From a virus, in IMG/VR virus record IMGVR_UViG_3300042861_001151, positions 1 to 41,076 of that record: 41,076 nucleotides of DNA; one strand, written 5' to 3'. The notes below the pieces were generated by a model. That model ran no database searches, was not told where the DNA came from, and saw nothing but the letters and a program-made list of their open reading frames with translations. Numbering within the stretch: position 1 is the stretch's first letter; each line of letters begins with the position of its first letter. Positions 25,680 through 36,147 of the stretch are shown here, piece by piece. The position numbers and the translations under genes are program-made.

Positions 25680-28574
25680 ATGCCAGTTACAAATCTTTTA
25701 AAACCACAAGTTGATCAACCAGTATTCGAATGGATGCGTTTTGCTCCTACAACAACAAGCAGCACCGCTACTTTGTTGTCCTCTGATGCCAGTGCGCGAT
25801 ATATGTACTACATTGTCGGTCAGGCAATGTGGCGATATGATACCTATAGTGATTCATGGCAAGAATGTGCTGCACCAAATATTGCTCCTGCCACTGCCGT
25901 TACCGGAAAATATGCTGCATTCTCTGGAAGCAGAGGACATACAATCAGTGCAACTTCCACCACGATAACAATTGGTGGACTTGGTAGACTGGGAAATGTT
26001 TGTGTAGGAAGTAAAATTAGAATTCTTTATGGTACTGGTGCAGGACAAGAAAGAACAATTACTGCTTGCTCGGATGGAGTGATTCACGACAATGGTTTGG
26101 CAACAACTGCTAGCGCAACTCAAATCGGTGACTCTACCAAAAAATGGAGAGTTAATCAATGGGACGGCTACAACTGTCGTTTGATATTCAGCACTGGTCA
26201 GTCTCAAGTAAGAAAAATTCTTTACAATGATACAACCACTCTGACATTCTCTGATACCAACCATCAAGCAGTAGATTCTTTTAACAATACTGGTTTTTCT
26301 GCCGTAACCCCCTTTGCAGTACCAGTAACAACTGCGGGTTCGCAAACTAACTTTGTAATTGAATCCAGTGAATTAACTGTAGATTCGGCTTGGACAGTTA
26401 CTCCTGATGCAAGTTCAATATACCAAATAATGACGGGTGGAATTTGGCTGATGACAGCCGCAGCATCCACACCATTTGCTGCGTTTCAATATTATGATAT
26501 TCTTTTGGACTCTTGGTTCACAAAAACTCCTTCCGGTCCAATGCATCATGCTGCTGCCTTAGGTACGGATTTTGCAATTGACAGAACAGGTGAGGCTGGT
26601 GGAGTATTTATTAGCGGTGTGACTGCTTCTTCTGCTGCTGCAAAAACATTGGTTCAAAGCGGAGCAACTTATGCATACGACCGTTATACAAATTATCAGT
26701 TGAGAATTGTTTCTGGTAAAGGAATTGGACAACGAAGAAGAATTACTGCAAACTCAGCAGATACTTTTTATGTTGAAAAGAAATGGGATATTACTCCAGA
26801 TAACACATCGGGTTATGCAATATACGGAGATACCGACAAAATGTGGCTTGCTGGAAACGCTTCCTCAGCAATGTATCAATATTCGGTTGAACACGACTTG
26901 TGGGCAAGTGCGCCAATAGTAGATACTGGTGTTGCTAGACAAATTTCTGCAACCCCTGCTTCTGGTATCACATTATCTTACGGTCCACCACATGAAGGAT
27001 ATGGAATAACTAGCATAACATACAGCGCAAGCGGTATTTTGAGCGTTGCAGTAAATGCAGCAGGAACAAACTATGTTGCTGGAGATTTAGTTACATGTTC
27101 CACCACAGGAACAAACGGTCAGGTATATGTTACCGGAGTTACTGCTGGTGGTGCAGTAACATCTTTGCAACTTGCTGCATCAGGAAGCGGTTATTCAAAC
27201 GGTTCATCGAACACCACAGGTGGTTCTGGTTCTGGTCTTACAATAACTCTTACTGTTGGAAAAGTAGGAAACGTAGTTTCAGCAGTAAATCACGATTTCA
27301 GGCATGGTGAATCTGTTATTATTGCTGGTTGTGCCACAGAAACAACTTTCAATGATACATTTGCAGTAATAGGAACTAATTCTCAAACCGCATTTAGCAT
27401 TGCTGCAAATTCTGCCGCAACCCAAAGCCCAACTGCGGCCAGCTCACTCACCACATCTTTGATTGTGGATGCTACTCAAAACTGGAATACAAACGAGCAT
27501 GTTGGTAGAGTGGTATTCGTGCAAACAGCGGGAACGTCACCAACTAACGCGGGTGCTAGACGTATCACCGCAAACACTGCAACAACATTAACTTTGTCGT
27601 CTGTAATTTCAGTGATGGCAAACGGAACATCTCGTTATGTGATTCAAGAAGCACGACCATTCGGTGCAATGTGCATTGATAAAGTAGCAGAAAGAGCTCC
27701 GTTGGGTTGGGCGACTTCAGGATCATCGACAACTTTGGTTGACACAACCAAAAATTGGAGAAATAATCAATATCAAAACTGCCGTGTTAGAGTTGTTTCA
27801 GGAACGGGAGAAGGAAATGATGTTGTAATTACTTCTAATACTGCAACTACTCTAACCGTGGCTTCTTGGAACGTCGCAACACCAGATGCAACTTCAAAGT
27901 ATGAGATTATGGACTCGTATGGAATAGTAACTACTGGTGGAGGAACAACAACTGTTACTGATGCAAATAAAAATTTCCCAACAAACTATCTGGCAGGAAA
28001 AAGAATTCGTTATATTGCTGGAACCGCTTCTTCTTCTGCTGGTACAGCAACAGTAGAAGTTTCAGTAACATCAAATACTGCAACAGTAATTACTGTACCT
28101 ACATTAACTTCCAACGCCACAGATACATTCTATGCAATTTATGAAATTCCAGCAAGAAGCACAGGTATTGATATAAAATGGCTGTTTGGTCTTTCCGATG
28201 TAGATAAAAGGGGAAGATGGTTGATTTCTCCCCGTGGCGGTGCATCAAATATCTTTGATATATTTGACATCCCAACATCAACTTGGGAACTCACGCCATT
28301 CATTACACCAATTACAGCTACTTTGACTACGGGTTCTATGTATGTCTATGACGGAGTTGATTCGTATTACTTCACCAAAGATGCTACAAACCGTATTTAT
28401 GAACTAGACCTTTCTACATTCCAAGTAGAAACAGCAGCATCTATTCCATATGCTCATAGCACCGCAACCCTCAGCAATAAATTTGAACTTGTAAAAACTG
28501 TTGATGGCTTGACATATTTGTACGTCATGCGTCATACTGGTCAGGAAATGTGGAGAACTTTGAAGTTCTGGTGA
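25680..28574 (+). CDS. Large repeat-containing virion protein, 964 aa
   Basis: This acidic, Ser/Thr/Gly-rich protein has many degenerate repeats of the type G[17 protein letters not shown] followed by W and TPDATSxYxI (for example near residues 110-125, 350-380, 620-650, 690-740 and 755-800). This kind of beta repeat is found in long phage adhesins and tail-side proteins. The end ([19 protein letters not shown]...) looks like a capping domain. No signal peptide, and no protease or lyase motif is recognised. A ribosome site AGGA lies upstream. It is likely an adhesin or a long fibre segment. Confidence 0.72.
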   Translation: MPVTNLLKPQVDQPVFEWMRFAPTTTSSTATLLSSDASARYMYYIVGQAMWRYDTYSDSWQECAAPNIAPATAVTGKYAAFSGSRGHTISATSTTITIGGLGRLGNVCVGSKIRILYGTGAGQERTITACSDGVIHDNGLATTASATQIGDSTKKWRVNQWDGYNCRLIFSTGQSQVRKILYNDTTTLTFSDTNHQAVDSFNNTGFSAVTPFAVPVTTAGSQTNFVIESSELTVDSAWTVTPDASSIYQIMTGGIWLMTAAASTPFAAFQYYDILLDSWFTKTPSGPMHHAAALGTDFAIDRTGEAGGVFISGVTASSAAAKTLVQSGATYAYDRYTNYQLRIVSGKGIGQRRRITANSADTFYVEKKWDITPDNTSGYAIYGDTDKMWLAGNASSAMYQYSVEHDLWASAPIVDTGVARQISATPASGITLSYGPPHEGYGITSITYSASGILSVAVNAAGTNYVAGDLVTCSTTGTNGQVYVTGVTAGGAVTSLQLAASGSGYSNGSSNTTGGSGSGLTITLTVGKVGNVVSAVNHDFRHGESVIIAGCATETTFNDTFAVIGTNSQTAFSIAANSAATQSPTAASSLTTSLIVDATQNWNTNEHVGRVVFVQTAGTSPTNAGARRITANTATTLTLSSVISVMANGTSRYVIQEARPFGAMCIDKVAERAPLGWATSGSSTTLVDTTKNWRNNQYQNCRVRVVSGTGEGNDVVITSNTATTLTVASWNVATPDATSKYEIMDSYGIVTTGGGTTTVTDANKNFPTNYLAGKRIRYIAGTASSSAGTATVEVSVTSNTATVITVPTLTSNATDTFYAIYEIPARSTGIDIKWLFGLSDVDKRGRWLISPRGGASNIFDIFDIPTSTWELTPFITPITATLTTGSMYVYDGVDSYYFTKDATNRIYELDLSTFQVETAASIPYAHSTATLSNKFELVKTVDGLTYLYVMRHTGQEMWRTLKFW

Positions 28575-28581
28575 AATTAAA

Positions 28582-31368
28582 ATGCCTGTTGATTTTCCAA
28601 TAAATCCATCTATAGGTACAACACATTCCATATCCACAAACGAATGGATATATGATGGTTATGGTTGGAAAGCAAAAGATATTAGTAGTAATTATGTTCA
28701 ATCGTTAAACGGAGTTACTGGTCCTGTTGGTATATCGGCTGGTTCTAATATAACAATTTCTGCATCAGGAAATACACTAACAATTTCTGCGGCAGTGCTG
28801 AGTGGAACAACCGGAGCAACTGGTGCTACTGGTGCTACTGGTAACAATGGAATCAATGGTGTCACTGGTGCTACTGGTTCTCAAGGTGTAACAGGTGCTA
28901 CTGGATCTACAGGTGCTACTGGTGCTACTGGTTCTCAAGGTGTAACAGGTGCTACTGGATCTACAGGTGCTACTGGTGCTACTGGTTCTCAAGGTATTCA
29001 GGGAAACACTGGTGCTACTGGTGCTACTGGTGCTACTGGTTCTCAAGGTATTCAGGGAAACACTGGTGCTACTGGTGCTACTGGTTCTCAAGGTGTAACA
29101 GGTGCTACTGGATCTACAGGTGCTACTGGTGCTACTGGTTCTCAAGGTGTAACAGGTGCTACTGGATCTACAGGTGCTACTGGTGCTACTGGTTCTCAAG
29201 GTATTCAGGGAAACACTGGTGCTACTGGTGCACAAGGTGAACCAGGACAATCTTCAAATTATTACAGTTATAAAGTTCATACGACAACCCAGACTCCACC
29301 TACTGGAAATGGTGAAATAAGATATAATAATGCCACCCAAACTAGTTCAACAATACTATATCTTGACCATTTAGATAACAATGGGGATGACATTGACATA
29401 TTTCTTTCATTGCTCAAGCAAAATGATAATTTAATAATTCAAGATGCCAGTGATTCAAATAATTACCAAACTTGGAGAATTAATTCCGCTCCAACAGTAA
29501 TTTTAAATGATTATACGAGTATTCCAGTAACTGGAATTACTTCTGCTGGAACCGGGACATCAGGATTTTCAAACAACCATCAAGTTTTGTTTATTGTATT
29601 TTCATCTCCAATTGCTACTGCATATGTTGAATCTTTGCGTGGATTAACTGGTGCTATTGGTTTGACCAACGGCAACGGAATTGGTATTAGTGTGTCTGGT
29701 CAGACTATGACCTTCAGTAATACTGGAGTATTGAGTATTGATGGTGGTACTGGGGCTATTACAAATGTTGCGAAAACAAATGCAGCAAACACTTTCAATC
29801 AAACCCAATCAATAGAAGGTTCTGGATCACTTGGCAGTAGTTACTTGACTGAATATGGTGGAAGCGGAGTAACATTTAATTTTGATACTGGCATAGATGT
29901 TGGAAGTCAGCGATGGACTGCGGGTCTTGCTGGTGGATCTAATACTACAATAACATTTCCGACAGATACCGGCACATTAGCACTTACTAAAAATGTTGTA
30001 AGTTCCGTGAGAGGTCTTACTGGACCAGTAGGTTTAACTAATGGTTCTGGAATCGATCTATCTGTCTCGGGAAACACTCTGACAGTTTCAAATACTGGGG
30101 TGTTGAGTTTTAATGGTCTGACGGGAGCTGTTACAGGGGTGACCACAGGAACGGCAAATACATTTGGTCCTCTTCAAAGTTTTACAAATGGTATTAGTTC
30201 AGCAGGAGGAACTTTCAGCGCACTTACAAGATTCACTGCGGGGATTAGTGCTTCTGGTGGTATAACATTTAATTCGGATGTAGATATAAACAGTGCCAAT
30301 ACTCTGACTGTTGCAACCATAACAAATACTGCGGGGGGAAAGTCTCAGTTAGATATTGACAACAGGGGATCTGCTAGAGTTGCTATCGGAGACTACGATG
30401 GCAGTAACCAAAGTACTTATATATTTTTAAGAGATGCTCTCGGAGTTTTGCAGTTATCAAGTCCGTTTGGAGATATCACAATAGGTGATCCAAATGCAAT
30501 TGATACCGGAAATACAATTAGTTATGTGGCTGGTGATGCTGCTTTATATGGGAATAACAGCAGTCTTGATGGATTTTCTAACCTATTTGTAGGATATATC
30601 AGTGCTACCAATGGCATAATTGCTTCTGGTGGTGTTACTCTTTCAGGAACCTTGCAAGGAACAACTGCAAACTTCACAGGACTTGTATCCTCTACTGTTG
30701 GTTTCTCTGGATCTGGAACAAATATTACTGGTGTCGTTACATCATTCAACAATCAGACTGGCGCAGTCACAGGTGTAAGCCGCGTAAACGGATTTACTGG
30801 AGGCATTACTTTTGCCGCGAGTACAGGTATTACCTTTACTGCTTCAGCAGGAACCATAACTCTTTCTACTACAGGTGGTGGCGGTGGATCCAAGACATAT
30901 GCAGTATATACTCCATTAGACAATCAACCACCAGCAGCAAACTACGCAACAATTGACACACGCAATTCCATAATGGTGCTTGACTTTGATGCAGCAACAG
31001 ACGAAAGCGCAGTATTTGTTGGAGTAATACCAGAAGCCGCATCTCTTGGAAGTGGTTTAAAGATTCGTATTAATTGGATGGCAACTTCTGCAACATCGGG
31101 AACCTGTCGATGGGGCGTACAGATAGAAAGAATGAATACGGACGAAGACTCCGATTCATTTGATACTGCTGCAACTGCTGGAAGTACGACAAACGGTACA
31201 TCAGGAATTATTACTACCACAGAAATTACTATAACTACCATAGATTCAGTTGCAGCGGGAGATCCTTTCCGTCTTAAAGTATATCGTGATGCAGACGGAA
31301 CATCAGGAACAGATGACATGACAGGTGATGCTGAACTTGTTTCAGTAGAAGTGCGGAGTGCATCGTAA
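28582..31368 (+). CDS. Collagen-like tail fibre protein 2
   Basis: The 928-aa protein has an N-terminal [13 protein letters not shown]...W.YDGYGWKA attachment-like motif, then a long G-X-Y stalk at about 75-225 ([20 protein letters not shown]). Beta repeats follow that match fibre 1 almost word for word in places (for example [12 protein letters not shown] and TFPTDTGT). The C-terminal 160 residues after a GGGG linker form a distinct beta-rich domain, probably the receptor-contact tip. The differing tips and similar shafts suggest modular exchange. Confidence 0.87.
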   Translation: MPVDFPINPSIGTTHSISTNEWIYDGYGWKAKDISSNYVQSLNGVTGPVGISAGSNITISASGNTLTISAAVLSGTTGATGATGATGNNGINGVTGATGSQGVTGATGSTGATGATGSQGVTGATGSTGATGATGSQGIQGNTGATGATGATGSQGIQGNTGATGATGSQGVTGATGSTGATGATGSQGVTGATGSTGATGATGSQGIQGNTGATGAQGEPGQSSNYYSYKVHTTTQTPPTGNGEIRYNNATQTSSTILYLDHLDNNGDDIDIFLSLLKQNDNLIIQDASDSNNYQTWRINSAPTVILNDYTSIPVTGITSAGTGTSGFSNNHQVLFIVFSSPIATAYVESLRGLTGAIGLTNGNGIGISVSGQTMTFSNTGVLSIDGGTGAITNVAKTNAANTFNQTQSIEGSGSLGSSYLTEYGGSGVTFNFDTGIDVGSQRWTAGLAGGSNTTITFPTDTGTLALTKNVVSSVRGLTGPVGLTNGSGIDLSVSGNTLTVSNTGVLSFNGLTGAVTGVTTGTANTFGPLQSFTNGISSAGGTFSALTRFTAGISASGGITFNSDVDINSANTLTVATITNTAGGKSQLDIDNRGSARVAIGDYDGSNQSTYIFLRDALGVLQLSSPFGDITIGDPNAIDTGNTISYVAGDAALYGNNSSLDGFSNLFVGYISATNGIIASGGVTLSGTLQGTTANFTGLVSSTVGFSGSGTNITGVVTSFNNQTGAVTGVSRVNGFTGGITFAASTGITFTASAGTITLSTTGGGGGSKTYAVYTPLDNQPPAANYATIDTRNSIMVLDFDAATDESAVFVGVIPEAASLGSGLKIRINWMATSATSGTCRWGVQIERMNTDEDSDSFDTAATAGSTTNGTSGIITTTEITITTIDSVAAGDPFRLKVYRDADGTSGTDDMTGDAELVSVEVRSAS
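28885..29199 (+). repeat. Compound 54/45-bp tandem repeats, collagen stalk 2
   Basis: Units of 54 bp ([18 protein letters not shown]) occur at 28885-28938, 28939-28992, 29092-29145 and 29146-29199. Between them lie a related 54-bp unit (28993-29046) and a 45-bp unit (29047-29091). The pair-spacer-pair order suggests an internal duplication. All units are multiples of three, so copy-number change keeps the frame. Confidence 0.85.
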
Positions 31369-32015
31369 TGGCATATAATTTTACAAATATAACTGCTACT
31401 ATTTCTTTTAGTAAGATTAGAGCACTTGGATCTTTTTTTAGTTATCCTCTTACAATAAACTGTTGGTTTTATCCAACATACAGCGGATCTGGGGCCGGTC
31501 ACCTTGTTGAGTTGGTTGAAAATACAGCATCAAATTTTCATCAATTACGAATAAATTACAGTACAAATACGGTTCAATACGGTACTGGTACACCAGTATT
31601 TGCGACTTCTTCTGCAAGTTATACTACAAATACATGGAACATGGCAACAGCAGTAGGAACTTCTATCACAAGCAGAACCGTATATCTAAATGCAGCAAAC
31701 TCAGGAACACAAACAACAAGTAGAACAATAACAACACCAGATCGCGTTTGTATTGGATTTGCACGATCTGGTGGTAGTGATACACCCACTATGGAGGGAT
31801 ATGTAGCAGAAGTTGCAATCTGGAATGTCACATTGACAACTGATGAATTGACATCTCTTTATAAGGGAACAAAAGCCGATCAAATTAGACCACAGAATTT
31901 AAAATTCTATATGCCACTTGTACGAAACATTTATGATGAAACGGCTTCTACCACTGGAATAACTTATGAATTTGATCCAAATCCAGAAGTAAATCATGTC
32001 AGGAGATACGGATGA
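31368..32015 (+). CDS. Concanavalin/LamG-like virion protein
   Basis: The 215-aa protein has the strand pattern of a concanavalin A/LamG jelly roll: FSYPLTINCWFYPT near the start, then WNMATAVGTSITSRTVYLNA, MEGYVAEVAIWNVTLTTDELTSLYKG, the last being the signature end of LamG/pentraxin-like folds. It follows the fibre 2 stop by overlap (TAATG) and is probably a carbohydrate-binding tip or accessory protein. A lectin-like role is inferred from fold. Confidence 0.78.
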   Translation: MAYNFTNITATISFSKIRALGSFFSYPLTINCWFYPTYSGSGAGHLVELVENTASNFHQLRINYSTNTVQYGTGTPVFATSSASYTTNTWNMATAVGTSITSRTVYLNAANSGTQTTSRTITTPDRVCIGFARSGGSDTPTMEGYVAEVAIWNVTLTTDELTSLYKGTKADQIRPQNLKFYMPLVRNIYDETASTTGITYEFDPNPEVNHVRRYG

Positions 32016-32479
32016 GTACTTACGCACATATCCACGAAAATCAAATAATAGAGTTCAAAGAATTATCAGATGAACTGTATGCTTCTTGGGTAGAAGCAAA
32101 TAATCCAAAAAAGAACTGTTACAGATTGGTTGTTTATGAACAGCAACCAAGTGTTTCTTCCGCAGAGGTAGCAGAATCATCTTTTACCATAAATCAAACT
32201 ACTGTGAATCAGGTATGGACTATACGAAACAAGACGGCAGATGAGTTGCGAATTACTTGGACTGCATATCAATTCTTGAATCGCTTTACATACGCAGAAC
32301 GAGCAGCATATAGAGTTGCAGCAAAAACAGATGATATTGTGGCTGATTTTATGGGGCTTGCACAAGCAGCACAAGAAGTACTCTCTGATGATCCAATTAC
32401 AATTCAAGGCATGGATTATTTGGTTTCAATTGGTGTGCTAACACAACAAAGAAAAGATGAAATATTATCTGGTTCTTGA
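32012..32479 (+). CDS. Putative tail fibre assembly/accessory protein
   Basis: This 155-aa protein begins YAHIHENQIIEF, a pattern shared with small phage proteins encoded after fibre genes. The C-terminal DDPITIQGMDYLVSIGVLTQQRKDEIL is a motif I recognise from phage fibre-accessory or assembly proteins. It overlaps the previous gene by 4 nt. The gene end (TGA, 32477-32479) lies inside the -35 box of the dut promoter. Function is inferred from context. Confidence 0.65.
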   Translation: MSTYAHIHENQIIEFKELSDELYASWVEANNPKKNCYRLVVYEQQPSVSSAEVAESSFTINQTTVNQVWTIRNKTADELRITWTAYQFLNRFTYAERAAYRVAAKTDDIVADFMGLAQAAQEVLSDDPITIQGMDYLVSIGVLTQQRKDEILSGS

Positions 32480-32514
32480 CAAATATTTATGACGATGATA
32501 TACTTTGATGCATG
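32476..32514 (+). promoter_or_regulatory. Sigma70-type promoter of dut, predicted leaderless
   Basis: TTGACA (32476-32481) and TATACT (32499-32504) are separated by 17 bp. Seven nt lie between the -10 and the ATG at 32512. An in-frame TGA at 32506-32508 fixes the start, so the predicted mRNA starts at or beside the ATG. The upstream stop codon is part of the -35 box. Confidence 0.8.
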
Positions 32515-32949
32515 ACTAACCTAAAGATCTACAAAATTCATCCTAATGCGGTTCTTCCAAAACACGCCACACAACAAGCGGCGTGTTTTGATATTTCAGC
32601 GTGTGGCGATACCATAGTTCCTGCACACCACACTATAGCAATTTTAACTGGTATAATTTTAGATATTCCAGTTGGTTACTCTGTGCGTATTCATCCACGG
32701 TCAGGACTGGCCTATAAAAAGGGAATTACTCTTTTAAATGCAGAAGGAGTTATTGATTCTGATTATACAAATGAATTAATGATCCTTCTCTACAATACAT
32801 CTAATGTGCCTTTTGTTGTTAAACACGGTGATCGTATTGCTCAGGGAGAATTGGTAAAAAATCTTGACTATACAATCGAAGAATGCTACACTGCTCCTTC
32901 ACCGAAAACCGACCGTGTTGGTGGTTTTGGTAGCACAGGCGTTCAATGA
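32512..32949 (+). CDS. dut: dUTPase (trimeric Dut)
   Basis: The 145-aa protein has the five dUTPase motifs in order: ACFDISA (24-30), PRSGLAYKKG (62-71), GVIDSDYTNEL (79-89), GDRIAQG (106-112), and the C-terminal arm DRVGGFGSTG (134-143). Motif 1 differs from the usual A-G-x-D-L by Cys-Phe, but the metal Asp is kept. It hydrolyses dUTP to dUMP and PPi, limiting uracil in phage DNA. The next gene (methyltransferase) overlaps it by 4 nt. Confidence 0.95.
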   Translation: MTNLKIYKIHPNAVLPKHATQQAACFDISACGDTIVPAHHTIAILTGIILDIPVGYSVRIHPRSGLAYKKGITLLNAEGVIDSDYTNELMILLYNTSNVPFVVKHGDRIAQGELVKNLDYTIEECYTAPSPKTDRVGGFGSTGVQ

Positions 32950-34235
32950 CTAATATAGAAAAAATAGTTAAAGAGTTTTTTGATTCCGCAGACACGGATG
33001 GAGTTCCCAATTTATCCACACATAAATGGAAAGAATTAAACTCTGATTATACCAAGCAAGAAATCAAAGAAGGTCTTGCTTTGTATATTATCAATCATAA
33101 ACCTAAATTTCCATTTAGAAAAATTGAATTATCTACAGTAAAAAATAAATTTGCATCTTTATCAACAGAAGATCTGTCTCATTATATTATAACGCCAGAT
33201 AAAGATAAGGTACTTGAAAAATATAACGATTACAAATATCCATACTCCAAGCATGGTTTATTTTTAATTGATAATGGTCATTACTATAATGATATAAGTA
33301 ACTATTTTCAACAAGAGAATAGATTGTCTTGTCCCTCTTATGGGTTTGCATCACCAATTGATATTTGGAATGATCATGATTTATTGATGAAGATGAATTG
33401 GATTTTTTGGAGAATGGGAACAACTACAATTAATGAAACAAATATTCGTGGTTCTTTCCGTTTGGGTGCATATGTTGCAACACAATTTAAACCCCATGTC
33501 GCAACAGTTATATATGATCTAAGAGACTCAAAGCATGTTTTGGATTTAAGTATGGGTTGGGGGGATCGTTTGGCTGGATTTTATACATCAAGAGCAACAC
33601 ATTATTATGGTTGTGATCCAAATCCAAAATCATTTGAATTGTATAAACAACAGGTAGTTGCATATGAAAGTTTCTTAGGTAACACTAAATCTTTCTTCCA
33701 TCAAATAGATGAACATACATGGTTATTTGAAGGAATTAAAACAGTCTATATGCAAAATCTTCCTGCCGAAGATAGCAATGTATTTGACCAAGCAGAGATG
33801 GATTGTGTTTTCACCTCTCCTCCTTATTATTCTACCGAACTTTACAATAAGGGCGGAGAAAAGGAAGAGAACCAATCATGGCATCGCTATCCTGATTACA
33901 CCGATTGGTTAAATAAATTCTATCTTCCTGTTATGAAAAGAGCATATGATTGTCTTTCTTATAAGGGTATGATGATGATCAACATCATGGATCCGACTAT
34001 AAAAGGAAAGCGGTATAGAACCTGTGATGAAATGGTAGATTACATTACATCAATTGGTGGTAATTTTATTGGTCAAATTGGTATGAAAATAAAGCAAAGA
34101 CCAAAAAAGATGGAAAAGGGAGACTTGTTGGAACATTTGTCGGCAGATTTTATTGAAAATATTTGGTGTTTTTCAAAGACACAATATAAATGGGTTGCTA
34201 AGAAAAGAGCATCACTTGAAGATTTAATGGAGTAA
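32946..34235 (+). CDS. DNA methyltransferase, SPPY type, second copy
   Basis: The 429-aa protein has an N-terminal region of about 190 residues, then VLDLSMGWGDRLAGF (198-212, AdoMet binding) and TSPPYYSTELYN (290-301, catalytic), followed by YKGMMMINIMD. The order and the N-terminal pattern (FRLGAYVATQFKPHVA) parallel the partial gene at 2-1456 (FRIGYIQPAVNFPPLTA), so they are paralogues that have diverged strongly. The position between dut and a DUF1599 gene places it in a nucleotide-metabolism context. Target base unknown. Confidence 0.82.
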   Translation: MTNIEKIVKEFFDSADTDGVPNLSTHKWKELNSDYTKQEIKEGLALYIINHKPKFPFRKIELSTVKNKFASLSTEDLSHYIITPDKDKVLEKYNDYKYPYSKHGLFLIDNGHYYNDISNYFQQENRLSCPSYGFASPIDIWNDHDLLMKMNWIFWRMGTTTINETNIRGSFRLGAYVATQFKPHVATVIYDLRDSKHVLDLSMGWGDRLAGFYTSRATHYYGCDPNPKSFELYKQQVVAYESFLGNTKSFFHQIDEHTWLFEGIKTVYMQNLPAEDSNVFDQAEMDCVFTSPPYYSTELYNKGGEKEENQSWHRYPDYTDWLNKFYLPVMKRAYDCLSYKGMMMINIMDPTIKGKRYRTCDEMVDYITSIGGNFIGQIGMKIKQRPKKMEKGDLLEHLSADFIENIWCFSKTQYKWVAKKRASLEDLME

Positions 34236-34239
34236 TATT

Positions 34240-34626
34240 ATGACAAGAGAAGAATTATTGGCGTTTCATTCTGAATTGTGCAGCGAAGCTAAAGCATTGA
34301 TGAGTCTAAAAAATAAAGACTACGCAGGTAATGAAGGCACAGAACCTTTTGCAAATTTCACCCGCGTAGAATCTATGGGTATTTGTAAGACAGAACAAGG
34401 ATTTATGGTTCGCCTTACAGATAAAATGAGTAGATTGAGTTCTTTTGTTCGGGCAGGAAAAATGCATGTAAAAGATGAGAGTTTTAAAGATACCTGCATC
34501 GATGTAATTAACTACATGGTTTTATTGGCAGCCTATGTTAGTTCCAAAGATCAAGAACAGAAAAAAGAATTGCTGGTAGAAAATAATAAGAATAGTATTG
34601 ACTCATCCACAAACAAAACGATATAA
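34240..34626 (+). CDS. DUF1599-type nucleotide modification-associated protein
   Basis: This 128-aa helical protein has KNKDYAGNEG, then FMVRLTDKMSRLSSF and DTCIDVINYMVLLAAY, the order of conserved acids and helices in DUF1599 (nucleotide modification-associated domain, PF07659). The family resembles all-alpha NTP pyrophosphohydrolase folds. The GGAG ribosome site at 34230 supports the start. Its 3' end forms the promoter of the polymerase gene: the stop TAA lies inside the -10 box. Confidence 0.8.
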   Translation: MTREELLAFHSELCSEAKALMSLKNKDYAGNEGTEPFANFTRVESMGICKTEQGFMVRLTDKMSRLSSFVRAGKMHVKDESFKDTCIDVINYMVLLAAYVSSKDQEQKKELLVENNKNSIDSSTNKTI

Positions 34627-34636
34627 TACTACCATG
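34598..34636 (+). promoter_or_regulatory. Sigma70-type promoter of 43A, predicted leaderless
   Basis: TTGACT (34598-34603) and TATAAT (34622-34627) are separated by 18 bp. Six nt lie between the -10 and the ATG at 34634. It sits within the last codons of the DUF1599 gene. No Shine-Dalgarno sequence is possible between the -10 box and the ATG. Confidence 0.78.
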
Positions 34637-36112
34637 TCATTTTATACCAATGTATTTTCATACGGAAATAAGATTCTCTATCGGGAAAGAGATGAGTCCG
34701 GTGTATCCACCAAGAATGAAACTTATTTTCGACCTTCTCTATTTGTAAATACAGATAAAAAGACAGACTATAAAAGTATTTTTGGCAAATCTTTAGACAG
34801 GGTTGAATTTGAGAATAAAGATGAATACATGAAATTTATTGAAAGATATTCCGATGTATCTGGATTTGAAATTCATGGCGAAATTCAAGCAGAGTATCAA
34901 TTTATTCGGAACAATTATCCCGATTGTCAGCCAAACTATGATTTGCTAGATATTGCCTATATTGACATAGAAACGACAAGTGAATTTGGATTTCCTAATT
35001 TTCAGTCACCTGAAGAAAAAGTTATTGCAATTTGCATTAGCAGGAAAGACGAACCCTCTGTTGTTTTTTGTCTAGGCGAATACAAGAAACAAAAAGATGA
35101 AATAGTTCACTGCTTTGACAATGAAGATAATCTTCTTTATATGTTTTTAGAATACTTTTCCGGTCGATATCCTGATATCATTAGCGGATGGAGTATTCGT
35201 TTTTTCGATATTCCATATCTCTACAACAGAATAATTCGACTTCTTGGGGAAAAGATTGCAAAGAAACTTTCACCTTGGAATGTCATAAAGGAAAAGATTG
35301 TAGATCGCGGAGTCATAGGAAAACATGTAGTCTATGATATTGTTGGTATTTCGATTCTTGATTATTACGAATTGTACAAAACATTCACATATGTAAATAG
35401 AGAGTCATATAAATTGGATTATATTGCATCTGTCGAATTAGGGGAAAAGAAACTGGACTATACTGAATATGAAAGCATTCAAGAATTTTATCAAAAGAAT
35501 TTCCAAAAGTTTATCGAATATAACATCAAAGATGTCAAACTGGTTGAACAGCTTGACGATAAACTCCAATTAATGAGATTGGCAGTTACTCTTGCATATT
35601 CTGCCGGAGTTAACTTCAATGATATTTTTTCTCAGGTGAAAACATGGGATGTTATCATTTACAATTATTTGGCAAAGAAAAACATAATCATTCCGGCCAA
35701 AAAGCGTTCTAGGAAAGACGAACAATATATTGGTGCTTATGTAAAGGAACCTATCGTCGGTATGCACAAATGGGTTGTATCTTTCGACTTAAATAGTCTA
35801 TATCCCCATTTGATCATGCAATACAATATTTCCCCCGAAACATTGACTGCCGATGGAATGAGAGGTCTTGTTAGTCCCAATGGCGTTCTCAATAACGGTC
35901 CTGTATCCATGAAATCTATAGACGATCTTAGCAGCAAAAATCTATCTATTGCCGCAAATGGAACGACTTATACCAAAGAAAAGCGCGGATTCCTACCAAA
36001 TTTGATGGATGATATGTACAAAGATCGTAAGATGTACAAAACCAAAATGATCCAGGCAGAAAAGCAACTCGAAAAGGTTGAGGCAGAAATAAAACGAAGA
36101 GGACTTGGTTGA
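34634..36112 (+). CDS. 43A: DNA polymerase gp43, N-terminal half (exonuclease, motif A)
   Basis: The 492-aa protein covers the N-terminal and 3'-5' exonuclease domains of T4-type family B polymerase: Exo I is DIETT with D111 and E113 (T4 D112, E114). The palm motif A, DLNSLYPHLIMQYN, is near residue 385. It ends in the fingers helix (about 460-492, YKDRKMYKTKMIQAEKQLEK...). Motifs B and C are absent here and appear in the gene at 38854-39969. ATG 34634 is chosen over the in-frame TTG at 34598, which is part of the promoter, and gives the normal MSFYTNVFSYGN start. The stop overlaps the next -35 box. Confidence 0.93.
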   Translation: MSFYTNVFSYGNKILYRERDESGVSTKNETYFRPSLFVNTDKKTDYKSIFGKSLDRVEFENKDEYMKFIERYSDVSGFEIHGEIQAEYQFIRNNYPDCQPNYDLLDIAYIDIETTSEFGFPNFQSPEEKVIAICISRKDEPSVVFCLGEYKKQKDEIVHCFDNEDNLLYMFLEYFSGRYPDIISGWSIRFFDIPYLYNRIIRLLGEKIAKKLSPWNVIKEKIVDRGVIGKHVVYDIVGISILDYYELYKTFTYVNRESYKLDYIASVELGEKKLDYTEYESIQEFYQKNFQKFIEYNIKDVKLVEQLDDKLQLMRLAVTLAYSAGVNFNDIFSQVKTWDVIIYNYLAKKNIIIPAKKRSRKDEQYIGAYVKEPIVGMHKWVVSFDLNSLYPHLIMQYNISPETLTADGMRGLVSPNGVLNNGPVSMKSIDDLSSKNLSIAANGTTYTKEKRGFLPNLMDDMYKDRKMYKTKMIQAEKQLEKVEAEIKRRGLG

Positions 36113-36147
36113 CAGAGAAACAAGATGATGTTATAATGCTCGTCATG
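36109..36147 (+). promoter_or_regulatory. Sigma70-type promoter of the SPOUT gene, predicted leaderless
   Basis: TTGACA (36109-36114) and TATAAT (36132-36137) are both exact consensus with a 17-bp spacer. Seven nt lie between the -10 and the ATG at 36145. The 43A stop codon TGA (36110-36112) is inside the -35 box. This is the best match of the set. Confidence 0.85.

Noticed and set aside
28777-29250. Long open frames on the minus strand over the collagen repeats
   Set aside because: They are low-complexity mirror frames of the repeats with no start signal.
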